Made by a program: the position numbers and the translations under genes | From: Flavobacteriales bacterium | GTDB lineage: Bacteria > Bacteroidota > Bacteroidia > Flavobacteriales_D > Sanyastnellaceae | Assembly: GCA_027491075.1 (NCBI GenBank) | Contig: JAIXWX010000002.1 | Span: 62,001-126,000 of the forward strand | Direction of reading: 5' to 3' | Length of the DNA: 64,000 bases | In this document: in pieces, positions 35,048 to 45,304 of the stretch | Layout: each line of letters starts with the position of its first letter | Position numbering within the stretch: position 1 is the stretch's first letter | Notes under the pieces: generated by a model | Told to the model about the DNA's origin: nothing | What the model saw: only the letters and a program-made list of their open reading frames with translations | Databases searched by the model: none

Positions 35048-35100
35048 AAAAATTTCATATTCGACGATAGGATTCCCATGGCTACAAATCTAAATTGCAA
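35048..35100 (+). repeat. 53-bp direct repeat, right copy
   Basis: Exact copy of 30901-30953. On the minus strand it retains the regulator's TAGATTTG element, start codon and nine more codons but then reaches a stop (MGILSSNMKFLF), so it is an orphaned gene start. On the plus strand it ends 5 bp before the hydrolase ATG and supplies its upstream region (TAAATTGC as a poor -7 element). Confidence 0.95.
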
Positions 35101-35105
35101 CCGCT

Positions 35106-35855
35106 ATGTCAAAAAATCATATTGTATTTCTTCACGGTTTTTTAGAAAATTCCTCCATGTGGAAGCCCGTTTTGAACCGAATTTCCAAAACTCCCTTCGA
35201 AATCCACCTTCCAGAGCTACCCGGTCACGGAAATCGAGCCCCGCTGCCCGCTGGAGCCCGAATTGAAGATTTTGCAGACGATGTGTTGAGTCAACTTCCT
35301 CTAGAAAAGTCTGAATCCGTGATTTTCATTGGTCACAGCATGGGAGGTTACGTGGCGTGCAACATTGCCCGGAGATACCCACAAAAAATCAAAGCGCTCT
35401 GTCTTTTTCACTCCAAAGCAGGATGTGATGATGCAGAAAAAAAAGCAGCGAGAGACCGCGCTGTTGCCGCTGCAGAGGAAAATAAAGCCCTCTATTTGCG
35501 CACTATGATCTCCGGATTGTTTTCCTCCAATTCTCGCGAAAAACTCCATGACACGATTGAATCCATGATCGAAGAGGCTAAGCAAATGGAAGTGGCTGCT
35601 ATCCAAAATGCCCTCATGGCAATGAAACGCCGCGAGGATGAAGTAGAGACTTTGATAAATAGAGACTTTCCATTGTTTTATTTCCTCGGTGACCAGGATC
35701 CATCATTGCCGATGCATGTAATGGAATCAGAGCTTCAAAGACTTCCCGGCGCGGCTTATTTAGTTGTCCCCGGTATAGGACACATGGGTCATTTCGAAAA
35801 TACCTCCATTTCAGGGGAGTTTATTCAACGAATTTTGCGATCTTTAAACGCCTAA
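35106..35855 (+). CDS. Alpha/beta-fold hydrolase
   Basis: 249 residues. The oxyanion HGFLENSSMW, nucleophile elbow FIGHSMGGYVA (Ser near residue 78), acid in FLGDQDPSLP and histidine in VPGIGHMGHFEN form a complete catalytic set. A helical cap lies between (DAEKKAARDRAVAAAEENKA). No signal peptide. Probably a carboxylesterase or thioesterase-like enzyme; the substrate is unknown. It precedes the SRAP gene by 11 bp and so may belong to the repair operon by cotranscription. Its upstream region is the duplicated 53-bp repeat. Confidence 0.88.
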   Translation: MSKNHIVFLHGFLENSSMWKPVLNRISKTPFEIHLPELPGHGNRAPLPAGARIEDFADDVLSQLPLEKSESVIFIGHSMGGYVACNIARRYPQKIKALCLFHSKAGCDDAEKKAARDRAVAAAEENKALYLRTMISGLFSSNSREKLHDTIESMIEEAKQMEVAAIQNALMAMKRREDEVETLINRDFPLFYFLGDQDPSLPMHVMESELQRLPGAAYLVVPGIGHMGHFENTSISGEFIQRILRSLNA

Positions 35856-35866
35856 GTCAATGCTTC

Positions 35867-36676
35867 ATGTGCGGTCGTTATGCGGTGGTTACCAAAATTA
35901 AAGAAATCGAAAAAAAATTCGGCGTTACTGCCGTTCCAGGATTGGTATTTGAACCCAAGGCTAACGTTGCACCAGGCACTCTCGCACCCGTAATCGCATC
36001 TTCTAATCCGCATCAAATACAACTCATGCGATTTGGCTTGATGCCTTCCTGGGCCAAAAAGCCGATGCTATTGATCAATGCACGCATAGAAGGAGATCAC
36101 AATCAAGATAATCTTGCAACGTATCGCGGGGCGAAAGGCATATTTGAAAAACCGTCTTTCCGCAAGCCCATTCGTTCACAACGCTGCGTGGTACCTGCAG
36201 ATTTCTTCTTCGAAGGACCTTCGGATCTTGGATTAAGCAAACCTTTTTGTTTTTATAAGAAAAACGAATACACACCGTTCGCTTTCGCCGGAATATGGGA
36301 TGAATATGTCCATCCTACCACCGGTGAAATTTTGCACTCATTCGCGATCCTCACCACTGCTGCCAATGATCTCTTGAGACGAATAGGACACCCAAGATCT
36401 CCACTGATTCTTCCTGAGTCACGAGAAAAAGAATGGCTCAATGGCAACCTTGATCTATCCGGAATTTCTGAATTTCTTGTACCACCTGCGGACGATGCTT
36501 TGAATGCATTCCCCGTTTCACCCGAAATTAAAAATCCTAATGCCCAAGGGATGCACTTACTTGATCCCGTAGGAGAAAGAGTAGATAAAGAATACCGCTA
36601 TGTTGTAACCCAGCAGCTGGAACTATTTGGAATGGGGGAAACGCGCGCAAGAGAAAGAAAAAACAAAGAAACCTAG
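35867..36676 (+). CDS. SRAP-domain (YedK/HMCES-type) protein
   Basis: 269 residues starting MCGRY, with Cys2 as the catalytic residue exposed after methionine removal. Family residues are present: INARIEG, QRCVVPADFFFEG with the active-site glutamate, FAGIWDEY and the histidine in RIGHPRSPLIL. SRAP proteins crosslink covalently to abasic sites in single-stranded DNA and protect them. The C-terminal ~40 residues extend beyond the core. It is followed 5 bp later by a second DnaE polymerase gene, fitting a DNA-damage tolerance operon. Confidence 0.93.
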   Translation: MCGRYAVVTKIKEIEKKFGVTAVPGLVFEPKANVAPGTLAPVIASSNPHQIQLMRFGLMPSWAKKPMLLINARIEGDHNQDNLATYRGAKGIFEKPSFRKPIRSQRCVVPADFFFEGPSDLGLSKPFCFYKKNEYTPFAFAGIWDEYVHPTTGEILHSFAILTTAANDLLRRIGHPRSPLILPESREKEWLNGNLDLSGISEFLVPPADDALNAFPVSPEIKNPNAQGMHLLDPVGERVDKEYRYVVTQQLELFGMGETRARERKNKET

Positions 36677-36681
36677 TCTCC

Positions 36682-39633
36682 ATGTTTCTCTGTGTCCATT
36701 CGTACTACTCCCTGAGATTTGGGACGATTCCGCCTGAAGAACTTCTGCTTGATGCGATAAAGCTCGAATACACTACACTCGCACTCACCGATATCAACAA
36801 CACCTCCTCTGGAACAGACTTCGTAAGACTCGCAAAAAAGCATCATTTAAAGCCAGTTTTGGGAATCGACTTTCGCAACGGAGCACAACAACAGTTCATC
36901 GGACTTGCTCGCAACAACAATGGATGGCATTCATTGAACCAGTATCTTTCACTTTATCTTCAAGAAGGAAAAGAGCATCCTCTAAAATGTCCTCCGCTTG
37001 CTGATACTTTCATGATCTACCCTTTCTATGAACACATTGAAATTGATCAACTACAGGAAAACGAATTCATTGGAGTGCGACCCAAGGACTTAAATCGCCT
37101 TAAGTTTCATCCTATTCAAAAGTCGTTGAGCAAACTTGTGGCCTTGTTGCCTGTAACTTTTAGAAACAAAAAAGACTTCAACGCCCACCGATTGCTGCGA
37201 GCAATTGACAACAATTTTTTACTTAGCAAACTTGAATCTTCTGAACAAGCAGATGCAGAAGAAAAAATGATGTCAATATCTGAAATCCAGCAATTGTATT
37301 CTGAATTTCCAGAACTTCTGACCAATACCGAACATTTGCTCGGTATGTGTTCTATTGATTTTGAATTCAGTTCAGATGCTGCTCCCAAGAATCTAAAAAC
37401 CTATACAGACAGCGAAGAAGAAGATTTTCAACTAATAAAAAAGCTATGTAACGAAGGCCTTTCGTACCGCTATCCGCAAGTATCACCGCTCATTCTAGAC
37501 CGCATTGAGAAGGAATTGTCCATTATTCGAGAAAAAAAATACCTCAGTTACTTCCTGATCAATTGGGACATTACCTCCTACGCTAGGAGCAAGGGATACT
37601 TTTATGTGGGAAGAGGAAGCGGAGCCAACAGTGTGATTGCCTACCTTCTTCGAATCACGGATGTAGATCCCATCGAACTCGATTTGTATTTCGAGCGATT
37701 CATCAATTTATACAGAAAAAACCCACCGGACTTTGATATCGACTTTTCGTGGACGGATCGAGAAGACATTACCCAGTACATTTTCAATAAATTCAAGAAT
37801 GTAACTCTTCTCGGAGCGTATGTTACCTTTCAGTACCGAGCTATCGTTCGGGAACTAGGAAAAGTTTTCGGTCTTCCTAAATCAGATATCGATTTTCTTA
37901 GTGATGGAAGGTTTAGTTATGAAAAACTAGACAACTTACAACAGCTCGTGCTGCAATACAGCGCATATATCCAAGACTTTCCCAACATGCTAAGCATCCA
38001 TGCAGCGGGAATACTTATAACAGAAGAACCCATTCAAAGATACACTGCTACTTTTCTTCCCCCGAAGGGTTTTCCTACTACGCATTTCGATATGGTCGTG
38101 GCAGAAGATTTGAGCATCTACAAATTTGATATTCTTTCTCAAAGAGGGTTGGGAAAAATTAAAGAATGCCTCGAGATCATTTCTTACAATCAACCGCAAG
38201 CAACTGTTGCAGACATCCATGACATGAAGCGGTTTAAGCAAGATGAACTTATAAAAGATCTTTTGCGCAATGCGAAAGCGATAGGATGTTTCTACGTAGA
38301 ATCACCCGCCATGCGTATGTTGCTCACTAAGCTCATGGTAGATGACTACTTAGGGCTCGTAGCTGCCAGTTCTGTAATTCGTCCAGGTGTTTCTCAAAGT
38401 GGGATGATGCGCGAGTTCATTCTTCGACACCGGTTTCCTGAAAAGAGAAAGAACGCACATCCAATAATGCTCGATATCATGCCTGAAACCTACGGTGTGA
38501 TGGTATATCAAGAAGATGTGATCAAAGTGGCGCATTACTTCGGTGGGTTGGATTTGGGCGAGGCTGACAACTTGCGTAGAGGCATGTCCGGTAAATTTCG
38601 CGGACGTGAAGAATTTGAAAAAGCCCGACAAAGTTTCTTTACCAAAGCTCAACAAAAAGGACATCCTCTCGAGCTCGTTGCCGAAATATGGCGACAAATA
38701 GAAAGTTTCGCTGGATATGCTTTTGCTAAAGGTCATAGCGCCAGTTACGCGGTAGAAAGCTATCAAAGTCTTTATCTGAAAGCCTACTTTCCTTTGGAAT
38801 ACATGACAGCTACCATCAATAATTTCGGAGGCTTTTATAGAACAGAACTTTATGTGCACGAAGCACGCATGCACGGCGCCTCTATTGAACCACCCTGTGT
38901 TCAAAGAGGTAGCGCAGATTCCATAATTTACGACCGAACGATCATTCTAGGAATGGGGCTGGTAAAAGACATCGAACATCAAACCATGATGGACATACTG
39001 TCCGAGAGAAAGCAGAACGGTCCGTTCTTGGATTTAGACGACTTCCTGCAACGAGTGAGAATATCCCTTCAACAAATAACCATCTTGATCCGAGTGGGAG
39101 CATTTCGTTTTTTGGGAATGGGAAAGAAACAGCTCTTATGGGACGTTCATTTTCGGCTCGCCAGTACGAAAATGAGTCAGCCCGATCAAGGACTTTTTGA
39201 AACACCTGTCAAATCCTTCACTCTCCCCAATCTCGAACATTCCTGGCTAGAAGATGCCTACGACGAATTCGAGCTGATTGGTTTTCCGTTGTGCAACCCT
39301 TTTGATTTACTGGAAGAATCTCCCGCAGATGAAATATATGCCAGTGAATTATCACAAAAAATCGGAAGTGAAGTGACCGTCGTGGGATACTTAGTGACTG
39401 TCAAACCATCCCGCACAGCGAAAGGAGAACGAATGTACTTCGGCACATTTATCGACCGAAGAGGATTCTTTTTGGATACTGTACACTTTCCACCTGTCGC
39501 AGAAAAATATCATTGGCGAGGCAACGGTGTTTATGTGATAAAAGGAAAGGTATCCGAGGAATTTGGTGCCCTTTCCATTGAAGCCAACTATCTCGAAAAG
39601 CTCCGCTTCAAAGACGATCCACGATATACCTAG
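36682..39633 (+). CDS. Second DNA polymerase III alpha subunit (DnaE2/ImuC-like)
   Basis: 983 residues, shorter than the replicative DnaE (~1150) and close to error-prone DnaE2. The PHP domain (1-250) is degenerate: the start reads CVHSYYSLRFGTIPPEE and LTDINNTSSG, where active PHP domains have HxHxxxS and TDH. Polymerase motifs are intact: GRGSGANSVIAYLL and the catalytic acidic PPDFDIDFSWTDRED. GMSGKFRGREEFEKAR and the later helix-hairpin-helix and OB domain (EVTVVGYLVTVKPSRTAKGE) follow. Such polymerases usually act with ImuA/ImuB or a Y-family polymerase in translesion synthesis; no such gene is in the window. The start MFLCVHSYYS is 5 bp after the SRAP stop. Confidence 0.9.
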   Translation: MFLCVHSYYSLRFGTIPPEELLLDAIKLEYTTLALTDINNTSSGTDFVRLAKKHHLKPVLGIDFRNGAQQQFIGLARNNNGWHSLNQYLSLYLQEGKEHPLKCPPLADTFMIYPFYEHIEIDQLQENEFIGVRPKDLNRLKFHPIQKSLSKLVALLPVTFRNKKDFNAHRLLRAIDNNFLLSKLESSEQADAEEKMMSISEIQQLYSEFPELLTNTEHLLGMCSIDFEFSSDAAPKNLKTYTDSEEEDFQLIKKLCNEGLSYRYPQVSPLILDRIEKELSIIREKKYLSYFLINWDITSYARSKGYFYVGRGSGANSVIAYLLRITDVDPIELDLYFERFINLYRKNPPDFDIDFSWTDREDITQYIFNKFKNVTLLGAYVTFQYRAIVRELGKVFGLPKSDIDFLSDGRFSYEKLDNLQQLVLQYSAYIQDFPNMLSIHAAGILITEEPIQRYTATFLPPKGFPTTHFDMVVAEDLSIYKFDILSQRGLGKIKECLEIISYNQPQATVADIHDMKRFKQDELIKDLLRNAKAIGCFYVESPAMRMLLTKLMVDDYLGLVAASSVIRPGVSQSGMMREFILRHRFPEKRKNAHPIMLDIMPETYGVMVYQEDVIKVAHYFGGLDLGEADNLRRGMSGKFRGREEFEKARQSFFTKAQQKGHPLELVAEIWRQIESFAGYAFAKGHSASYAVESYQSLYLKAYFPLEYMTATINNFGGFYRTELYVHEARMHGASIEPPCVQRGSADSIIYDRTIILGMGLVKDIEHQTMMDILSERKQNGPFLDLDDFLQRVRISLQQITILIRVGAFRFLGMGKKQLLWDVHFRLASTKMSQPDQGLFETPVKSFTLPNLEHSWLEDAYDEFELIGFPLCNPFDLLEESPADEIYASELSQKIGSEVTVVGYLVTVKPSRTAKGERMYFGTFIDRRGFFLDTVHFPPVAEKYHWRGNGVYVIKGKVSEEFGALSIEANYLEKLRFKDDPRYT

Positions 39634-40241
39634 TCATCTTTTTCTTTCATGCGCCTTCCAATCTCCTGTTCATGATTTTTTTCAGAGTCCAAGAGATGAT
39701 CAGCGATTCTACTTCTTTCCCCTTGTGATTTATTCTGACTTAGTTTTTCCTTCGCCGTCCACTCATCTACATGAATAGTAATGCCCACAATTTCATCCAG
39801 CATCGCCTTCACATAGTCTTGATCCAATACCTTCCACTGAGCTAAATAATTCTCTTCATAATTCACAATCGTAGATTCTAAAATAGACAAGAGCATTGGA
39901 TGATCTGTGTGTAGCTCCGCATGGCCAAAAGCATGTACAGCAATGTAATTCCAAGTAGGAACATTTCTCGAATGTTCATAGAGACTTGGACTTATGTAGG
40001 CGTGTGGAGCAGAAAAAATCACTAGCACCCGTCCTTTATCCAAGAGTTGCCAATGCGGATTAGCTTTTGCGATGTGTGTAGTGATGACAAACGTGTCATC
40101 TTTTTTCTCCACCAATACAGGAAGGTGAGTCGCTACTGGTTGATGACCAGACTCACTCACCAGTACAGCGAAGGCATTCGTTTTCATGAACTCGAAAACC
40201 TCTTCCGCGTCGCTCCATTTATTGATTCTTGGCGTCCACAT
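39630..40241 (-). CDS. PaiB-like FMN-binding protein
   Basis: 203 residues with the split-barrel fold typical of PaiB: an N-terminal WTPRINKWSDAEEVFEFMKT, THLPVLVEKKDDTFVITTHI, ANPHWQLLDKGRVLVIFSAP and YISPSLYEHSRNVPTWNYIAV. PaiB in Bacillus is described as a negative regulator of sporulation and degradative enzymes; elsewhere it is a probable FMN- or haem-binding protein of unknown role. The stop overlaps the convergent DnaE2 gene by 4 bp. Confidence 0.88.
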   Translation of the reverse strand: MWTPRINKWSDAEEVFEFMKTNAFAVLVSESGHQPVATHLPVLVEKKDDTFVITTHIAKANPHWQLLDKGRVLVIFSAPHAYISPSLYEHSRNVPTWNYIAVHAFGHAELHTDHPMLLSILESTIVNYEENYLAQWKVLDQDYVKAMLDEIVGITIHVDEWTAKEKLSQNKSQGERSRIADHLLDSEKNHEQEIGRRMKEKDD

Positions 40242-40358
40242 GTTGTCCCAAATTTATGATAATATTATCCCGAAAAAATTTTATTCTATCAAAAAGCCTA
40301 TTCCTCTAGGCTTTCAAACACATTCTTTTCTTCTCACCGAAATTTTAACAAAAAAAAT

Positions 40359-40391
40359 TTTGGCCTAATTAAAAAATTATCTCTTCCTTTG
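40359..40391 (+). promoter_or_regulatory. Candidate promoter of the met operon leader
   Basis: TTTG (40359-40362) and TTCCTTTG (40384-40391, one mismatch from TAnnTTTG) are 21 bp apart. A transcript would start near 40398, 15 nt before the first leader-peptide ATG. The AT-rich stretch 40242-40358 between the PaiB gene and this element shows nothing recognisable. Confidence 0.45.
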
Positions 40392-40412
40392 CTCCAGCAA
40401 AAAAGCAAACCC

Positions 40413-40469
40413 ATGTTTCAAATAAAGTGCTGTATGATGTGTTGTCACCCCTCGGATTCCCGAAGGTAG
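40413..40469 (+). CDS. Cys/Met-rich leader peptide 1 of the met operon attenuator
   Basis: An 18-codon ORF encoding MFQIKCCMMCCHPSDSRR, too short for standard gene calling. Six consecutive codons are Cys-Cys-Met-Met-Cys-Cys. Its 3' end contains segment 1 CCTCGG (40450-40455) and segment 2 CCGAAGG (40460-40466), and the stop codon directly follows segment 2. Segment 3 (CCTTCGG, 40510-40516) can pair with segment 2 or with the 3' arm of the terminator. This is the logic of classical translation-coupled attenuation, sensing Cys and Met supply. The second leader 104 bp downstream repeats the design. Confidence 0.85.
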   Translation: MFQIKCCMMCCHPSDSRR

Positions 40470-40504
40470 CATCTCATTATTGCACATTGAAAATGCAAAT
40501 ATTG

Positions 40505-40540
40505 AAAGCCCTTCGGAAATTTTCGAAGGGCTTTTTTTTT
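40505..40540 (+). terminator. Attenuator terminator 1
   Basis: AAAGCCCTTCG / CGAAGGGCTTT, 11-bp stem with 8-nt loop, followed by a run of T (40532-40540). It stands between the two leader peptides and so would stop transcription before leader 2 unless segment 2:3 pairing forms. Confidence 0.9.
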
Positions 40541-40572
40541 AACTATTAAATTCAAAAGAAGAAAGGAAAAAA

Positions 40573-40653
40573 ATGAAAATATCTAATAAACATATGATGT
40601 GCTGCTGCATGTGTTGTCCTCGGAAAAGTCCGAAGGCGTTTGGTTGTGGCTAA
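40573..40653 (+). CDS. Cys/Met-rich leader peptide 2 of the met operon attenuator
   Basis: A 26-codon ORF starting MKISNKH followed by MMCCCMCC, then PRKSPKAFGCG and TAA. It follows a purine-rich ribosome site (AAGAAAGGAAAA). Immediately after the last Cys codon lies segment 1 CCTCGG (40618-40623), then segment 2 CCGAAGG (40630-40636). Segment 3 CCTTCGG is at 40682-40688. The codon region TGTGCTGCT (40598-40606) can also pair with AGCAGCACA (40662-40670). The design repeats that of leader 1 with a different peptide, so conservation is in codon content and RNA pairing. Confidence 0.85.
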   Translation: MKISNKHMMCCCMCCPRKSPKAFGCG

Positions 40654-40676
40654 TCTTTCATAGCAGCACACACACT

Positions 40677-43102
<2,426 letters not shown>

Positions 43103-43106
<4 letters not shown>

Positions 43107-44338
43107 AAAAAATCGGATTAATCGGATTTGGATGCGTGGGAGAAGGACTTTATCGTCTTTTAGAAGCTATAGAGTACTCTCCAGCGCGCATAGAAAAAAT
43201 CATTGTCAAAGATCGCCGAAAGCATAGAAATGCGCCTGCATCGCTTTTTAGCTATCAGTTAGATGATGTATTGAATAATCCTGAGATAGACATTATTGTA
43301 GAAGCAATTGATGACATTGATACCGCTTTTCATATTGCAAAAGCTACGCTACTTGCAGGAAAAAACTTTGTCTCCGCCAATAAGAAAATGATCGCATTTC
43401 ATTTGGAAGAACTTACAGCACTCGCTAGTTTAAACCATGTAAATCTTCGTTACGAAGCCGCTGTCTGCGGGGCGATTCCCGTTATTCAAACGATCGATTG
43501 CTATTTTGCGAATGAGCCTATTAAAGAATTACGCGGTGTTTTCAATGGCACCTCCAACTTCATTCTTTCAAAAATATTCAATGAAAATATTGACTATAAA
43601 CTGGCATTAAAACAAGCGCAAGATCTTGGTTTTGCCGAAAGTGATCCCACAGCAGATGTTGGAGGTTTTGATCCCAAATACAAACTTGTTATACTCGCAT
43701 TGCATGCGTTTGGGGTATTCCTAGATCCTTCCGAAGTACTCAACCTCGGTATTGATCATTTAACTCGAGAGGATTATGCTTTTGCAAAGGCCCAGGAAAA
43801 AAAAATCAAGTTGGTACCCACCGTATTCGAAGAAGCTGGAAAAGTCGTTGGATATGTGTTGCCACAGTTTGTGGACTACGCCGATAGCTTGTATGGTATA
43901 GAAGACGAGTTTAATGCAGTACACGTTTCTACGCCATTTGCTGGCAGTCAATTTTACACTGGGAAAGGAGCTGGCGCTCTCCCCACGGCAGCAGCTGTGC
44001 TTAGCGATATTGAGCACGTCATTGAAAAAAAGAAATACCGCGATCTACGGAACAAAAAGAAACTCCATGTTGGTAACGATGAAGAAGTTCTTGTAGAAAT
44101 ATATACGCGATTTTACAATGACGCATTGAGAAAAGTAATCCAATTCGAAAGTATCTCTGAAGGCTCTTTCGCAGATGATCAATGGCAGCTTACTGGTTTC
44201 ATTCCCCTTTCTAAACTAAAAGATATTGCTCACTTACTTAAAAAAGAAAGAGTTTCTGTAATAGCTACTGGAAGGAGGAAAATCAAGATTCAAGTTCTAA
44301 AACCCTCTTTGGAAGAGAGCGGTGTCAAAGTGGCATAA
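43103..44338 (+). CDS. hom: Homoserine dehydrogenase
   Basis: 411 residues. The dinucleotide-binding start is MKKIGLIGFGCVGEGLYRLL. The catalytic region has GVFNGTSNFILSKI and ESDPTADVGGFDPKYKLVIL with its Asp and Lys. The C-terminal ~100 residues (EVLVEIYTRFYNDALRKVIQ) look like an ACT-type regulatory domain. It reduces aspartate semialdehyde to homoserine, so the three genes make homocysteine from aspartate semialdehyde plus sulfide. In many Bacteroidota the enzyme is fused to aspartokinase; here it is a separate, methionine-dedicated form. It ends at a strong bidirectional terminator. Confidence 0.93.
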
Positions 44339-44343
44339 TAAAA

Positions 44344-44378
44344 AAGCCTCTCCCAAAAAATGAATTTGGGAGAGGCTT
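44344..44378. terminator. Bidirectional terminator between hom and yceI
   Basis: AAGCCTCTCCCAAA / TTTGGGAGAGGCTT, a 14-bp perfect stem with a 7-nt loop, in the 60-bp gap between two convergent genes. Confidence 0.85.
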
Positions 44379-44398
44379 GCCGCTTTTGGCCAACAATT

Positions 44399-44926
44399 TT
44401 ATCGTGTCAATTGGAATTCCCCGCTGATACGAACGTCTTCAGAAACCAAAACGCCTCCAGCTTCCAATGCAGCGTTCCAGTTAAGACCAAAATCCGTTCT
44501 TTTGATCTTTCCATCAATAGAGAACCCTGTTTTCATGTTTCCCCAAGGATCTTTTCCTGTACCACCGTTTTCCGCTTTAAAGCTTACTGGTTTGGTAACA
44601 CCATGCACAGAAAGATTGCCATTGATCTCGTATTCACCTTCCCCTTTCTTTGAAATATTAGTGGATACAAATTTGATTTCTGGGAACTGAGTAGTATCAA
44701 AAAAATCTGGCGACTTCAAATGACCGTCGCGCTGCTCATTGCCTGTATTGATGGAGTTTGCGTCAATTGTAAATTCCACGCTAGCTGAAGAAAAATCATC
44801 TTCCTCTGTTTCAACAGAAGCGCTGAAAACTCCGAATGAACCACTTACATTCGTGATCATCATGTGCTTTACTTTAAATCCCAACTCGCTGTGAGTTGGA
44901 TCCAAATTCCATTTTGTCTTTGCCAT
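44399..44926 (-). CDS. YceI-family lipid-binding-like protein (cytoplasmic type)
   Basis: 175 residues, starting MAKTKWNLDPTHSELGFKVK. The lipocalin-like YceI pattern is complete: HMMITNVSGSFGVFSASVET, SVEFTIDANSINTGNEQRD, LKSPDFFDTTQFPEIKF and KRTDFGLNWNAALEAGGVLV with ISGEFQL at the end. Unlike classic periplasmic YceI it has no signal peptide. Members bind isoprenoid-like ligands and respond to stress. A perfect FNR/CRP-type box overlaps the -33 region, which suggests control by oxygen, nitric oxide or another FNR-family signal. Confidence 0.93.
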   Translation of the reverse strand: MAKTKWNLDPTHSELGFKVKHMMITNVSGSFGVFSASVETEEDDFSSASVEFTIDANSINTGNEQRDGHLKSPDFFDTTQFPEIKFVSTNISKKGEGEYEINGNLSVHGVTKPVSFKAENGGTGKDPWGNMKTGFSIDGKIKRTDFGLNWNAALEAGGVLVSEDVRISGEFQLTR

Positions 44927-44947
44927 TGTTTGTTTTAATTATTGAGG

Positions 44948-44955
44948 CAAATCTA
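44948..44955 (-). promoter_or_regulatory. -7 promoter element TAGATTTG of yceI
   Basis: Perfect TAnnTTTG on the minus strand, 21 bp before the start codon. The FNR-type palindrome is centred about 33 bp upstream of this element. Confidence 0.55.
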
Positions 44956-44976
44956 GCGGCTCTCTCTAGAGAAGTT

Positions 44977-44992
44977 CTTGATGTACATCAAG
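44977..44992 (-). promoter_or_regulatory. FNR/CRP-type operator CTTGATGTACATCAAG
   Basis: A 16-bp perfect palindrome containing TTGAT-N4-ATCAA, the textbook FNR consensus. Its centre is near -42 relative to the start predicted from the yceI -7 element, the position of a class II activator, and no -33 element is visible there. This is the clearest regulatory palindrome in the 378-bp gap 44927-45304. Confidence 0.65.
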
Positions 44993-45160
44993 AGAATGGA
45001 ATCGTTCGCTTTTCTTGGTCCATGTTCCTGGTATCGCTAGAATGAGGTTATTGTCAAGATGATCTACAATTTGACTAAAATCAACTTATGTTTACCAATA
45101 TAAAGAGTAGTCGAAGATGATAAAGGTCTTTGGAATGTATATAATTCGAAACTGCATGGC

Positions 45161-45236
45161 GAGTCACTATTGTTTCAAGAGTCACTAAATAAAACCTCCA
45201 ATTTCCAAATTCCAACCTCCAATTTCCAAATTCTAA
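45161..45236 (+). repeat. Second heptamer repeat locus (GTCACTA words and six NNTCCAA-type units)
   Basis: GAGTCACTA occurs twice (45161-45169, 45179-45187), the reverse complement of the TAGTGAC word of array 1. Then six contiguous 7-bp units run at 45195-45236: CCTCCAA, TTTCCAA, ATTCCAA, CCTCCAA, TTTCCAA, ATTCTAA. The period is again 7 bp with a TCCAA-like core, and the 21-bp block of three units is repeated once. It lies in the gap between yceI and the ECF sigma factor gene. Confidence 0.85.
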
Positions 45237-45304
45237 AAATTCCAATTCTTTTCATTGTAACTTTATTCCTCTTGTCAGCGTCTTCTCCTTGAAAAGCCTT
45301 CCGA

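Noticed and set aside
35048-35100. Second start of a regulator gene on the minus strand
   Set aside because: The frame stops after 12 codons; it is the orphan copy of the duplicated region.
38350-38904. Minus-strand 184-codon ORF inside the second DnaE gene
   Set aside because: Antisense shadow of the polymerase domain; composition and lack of motifs do not support a gene.
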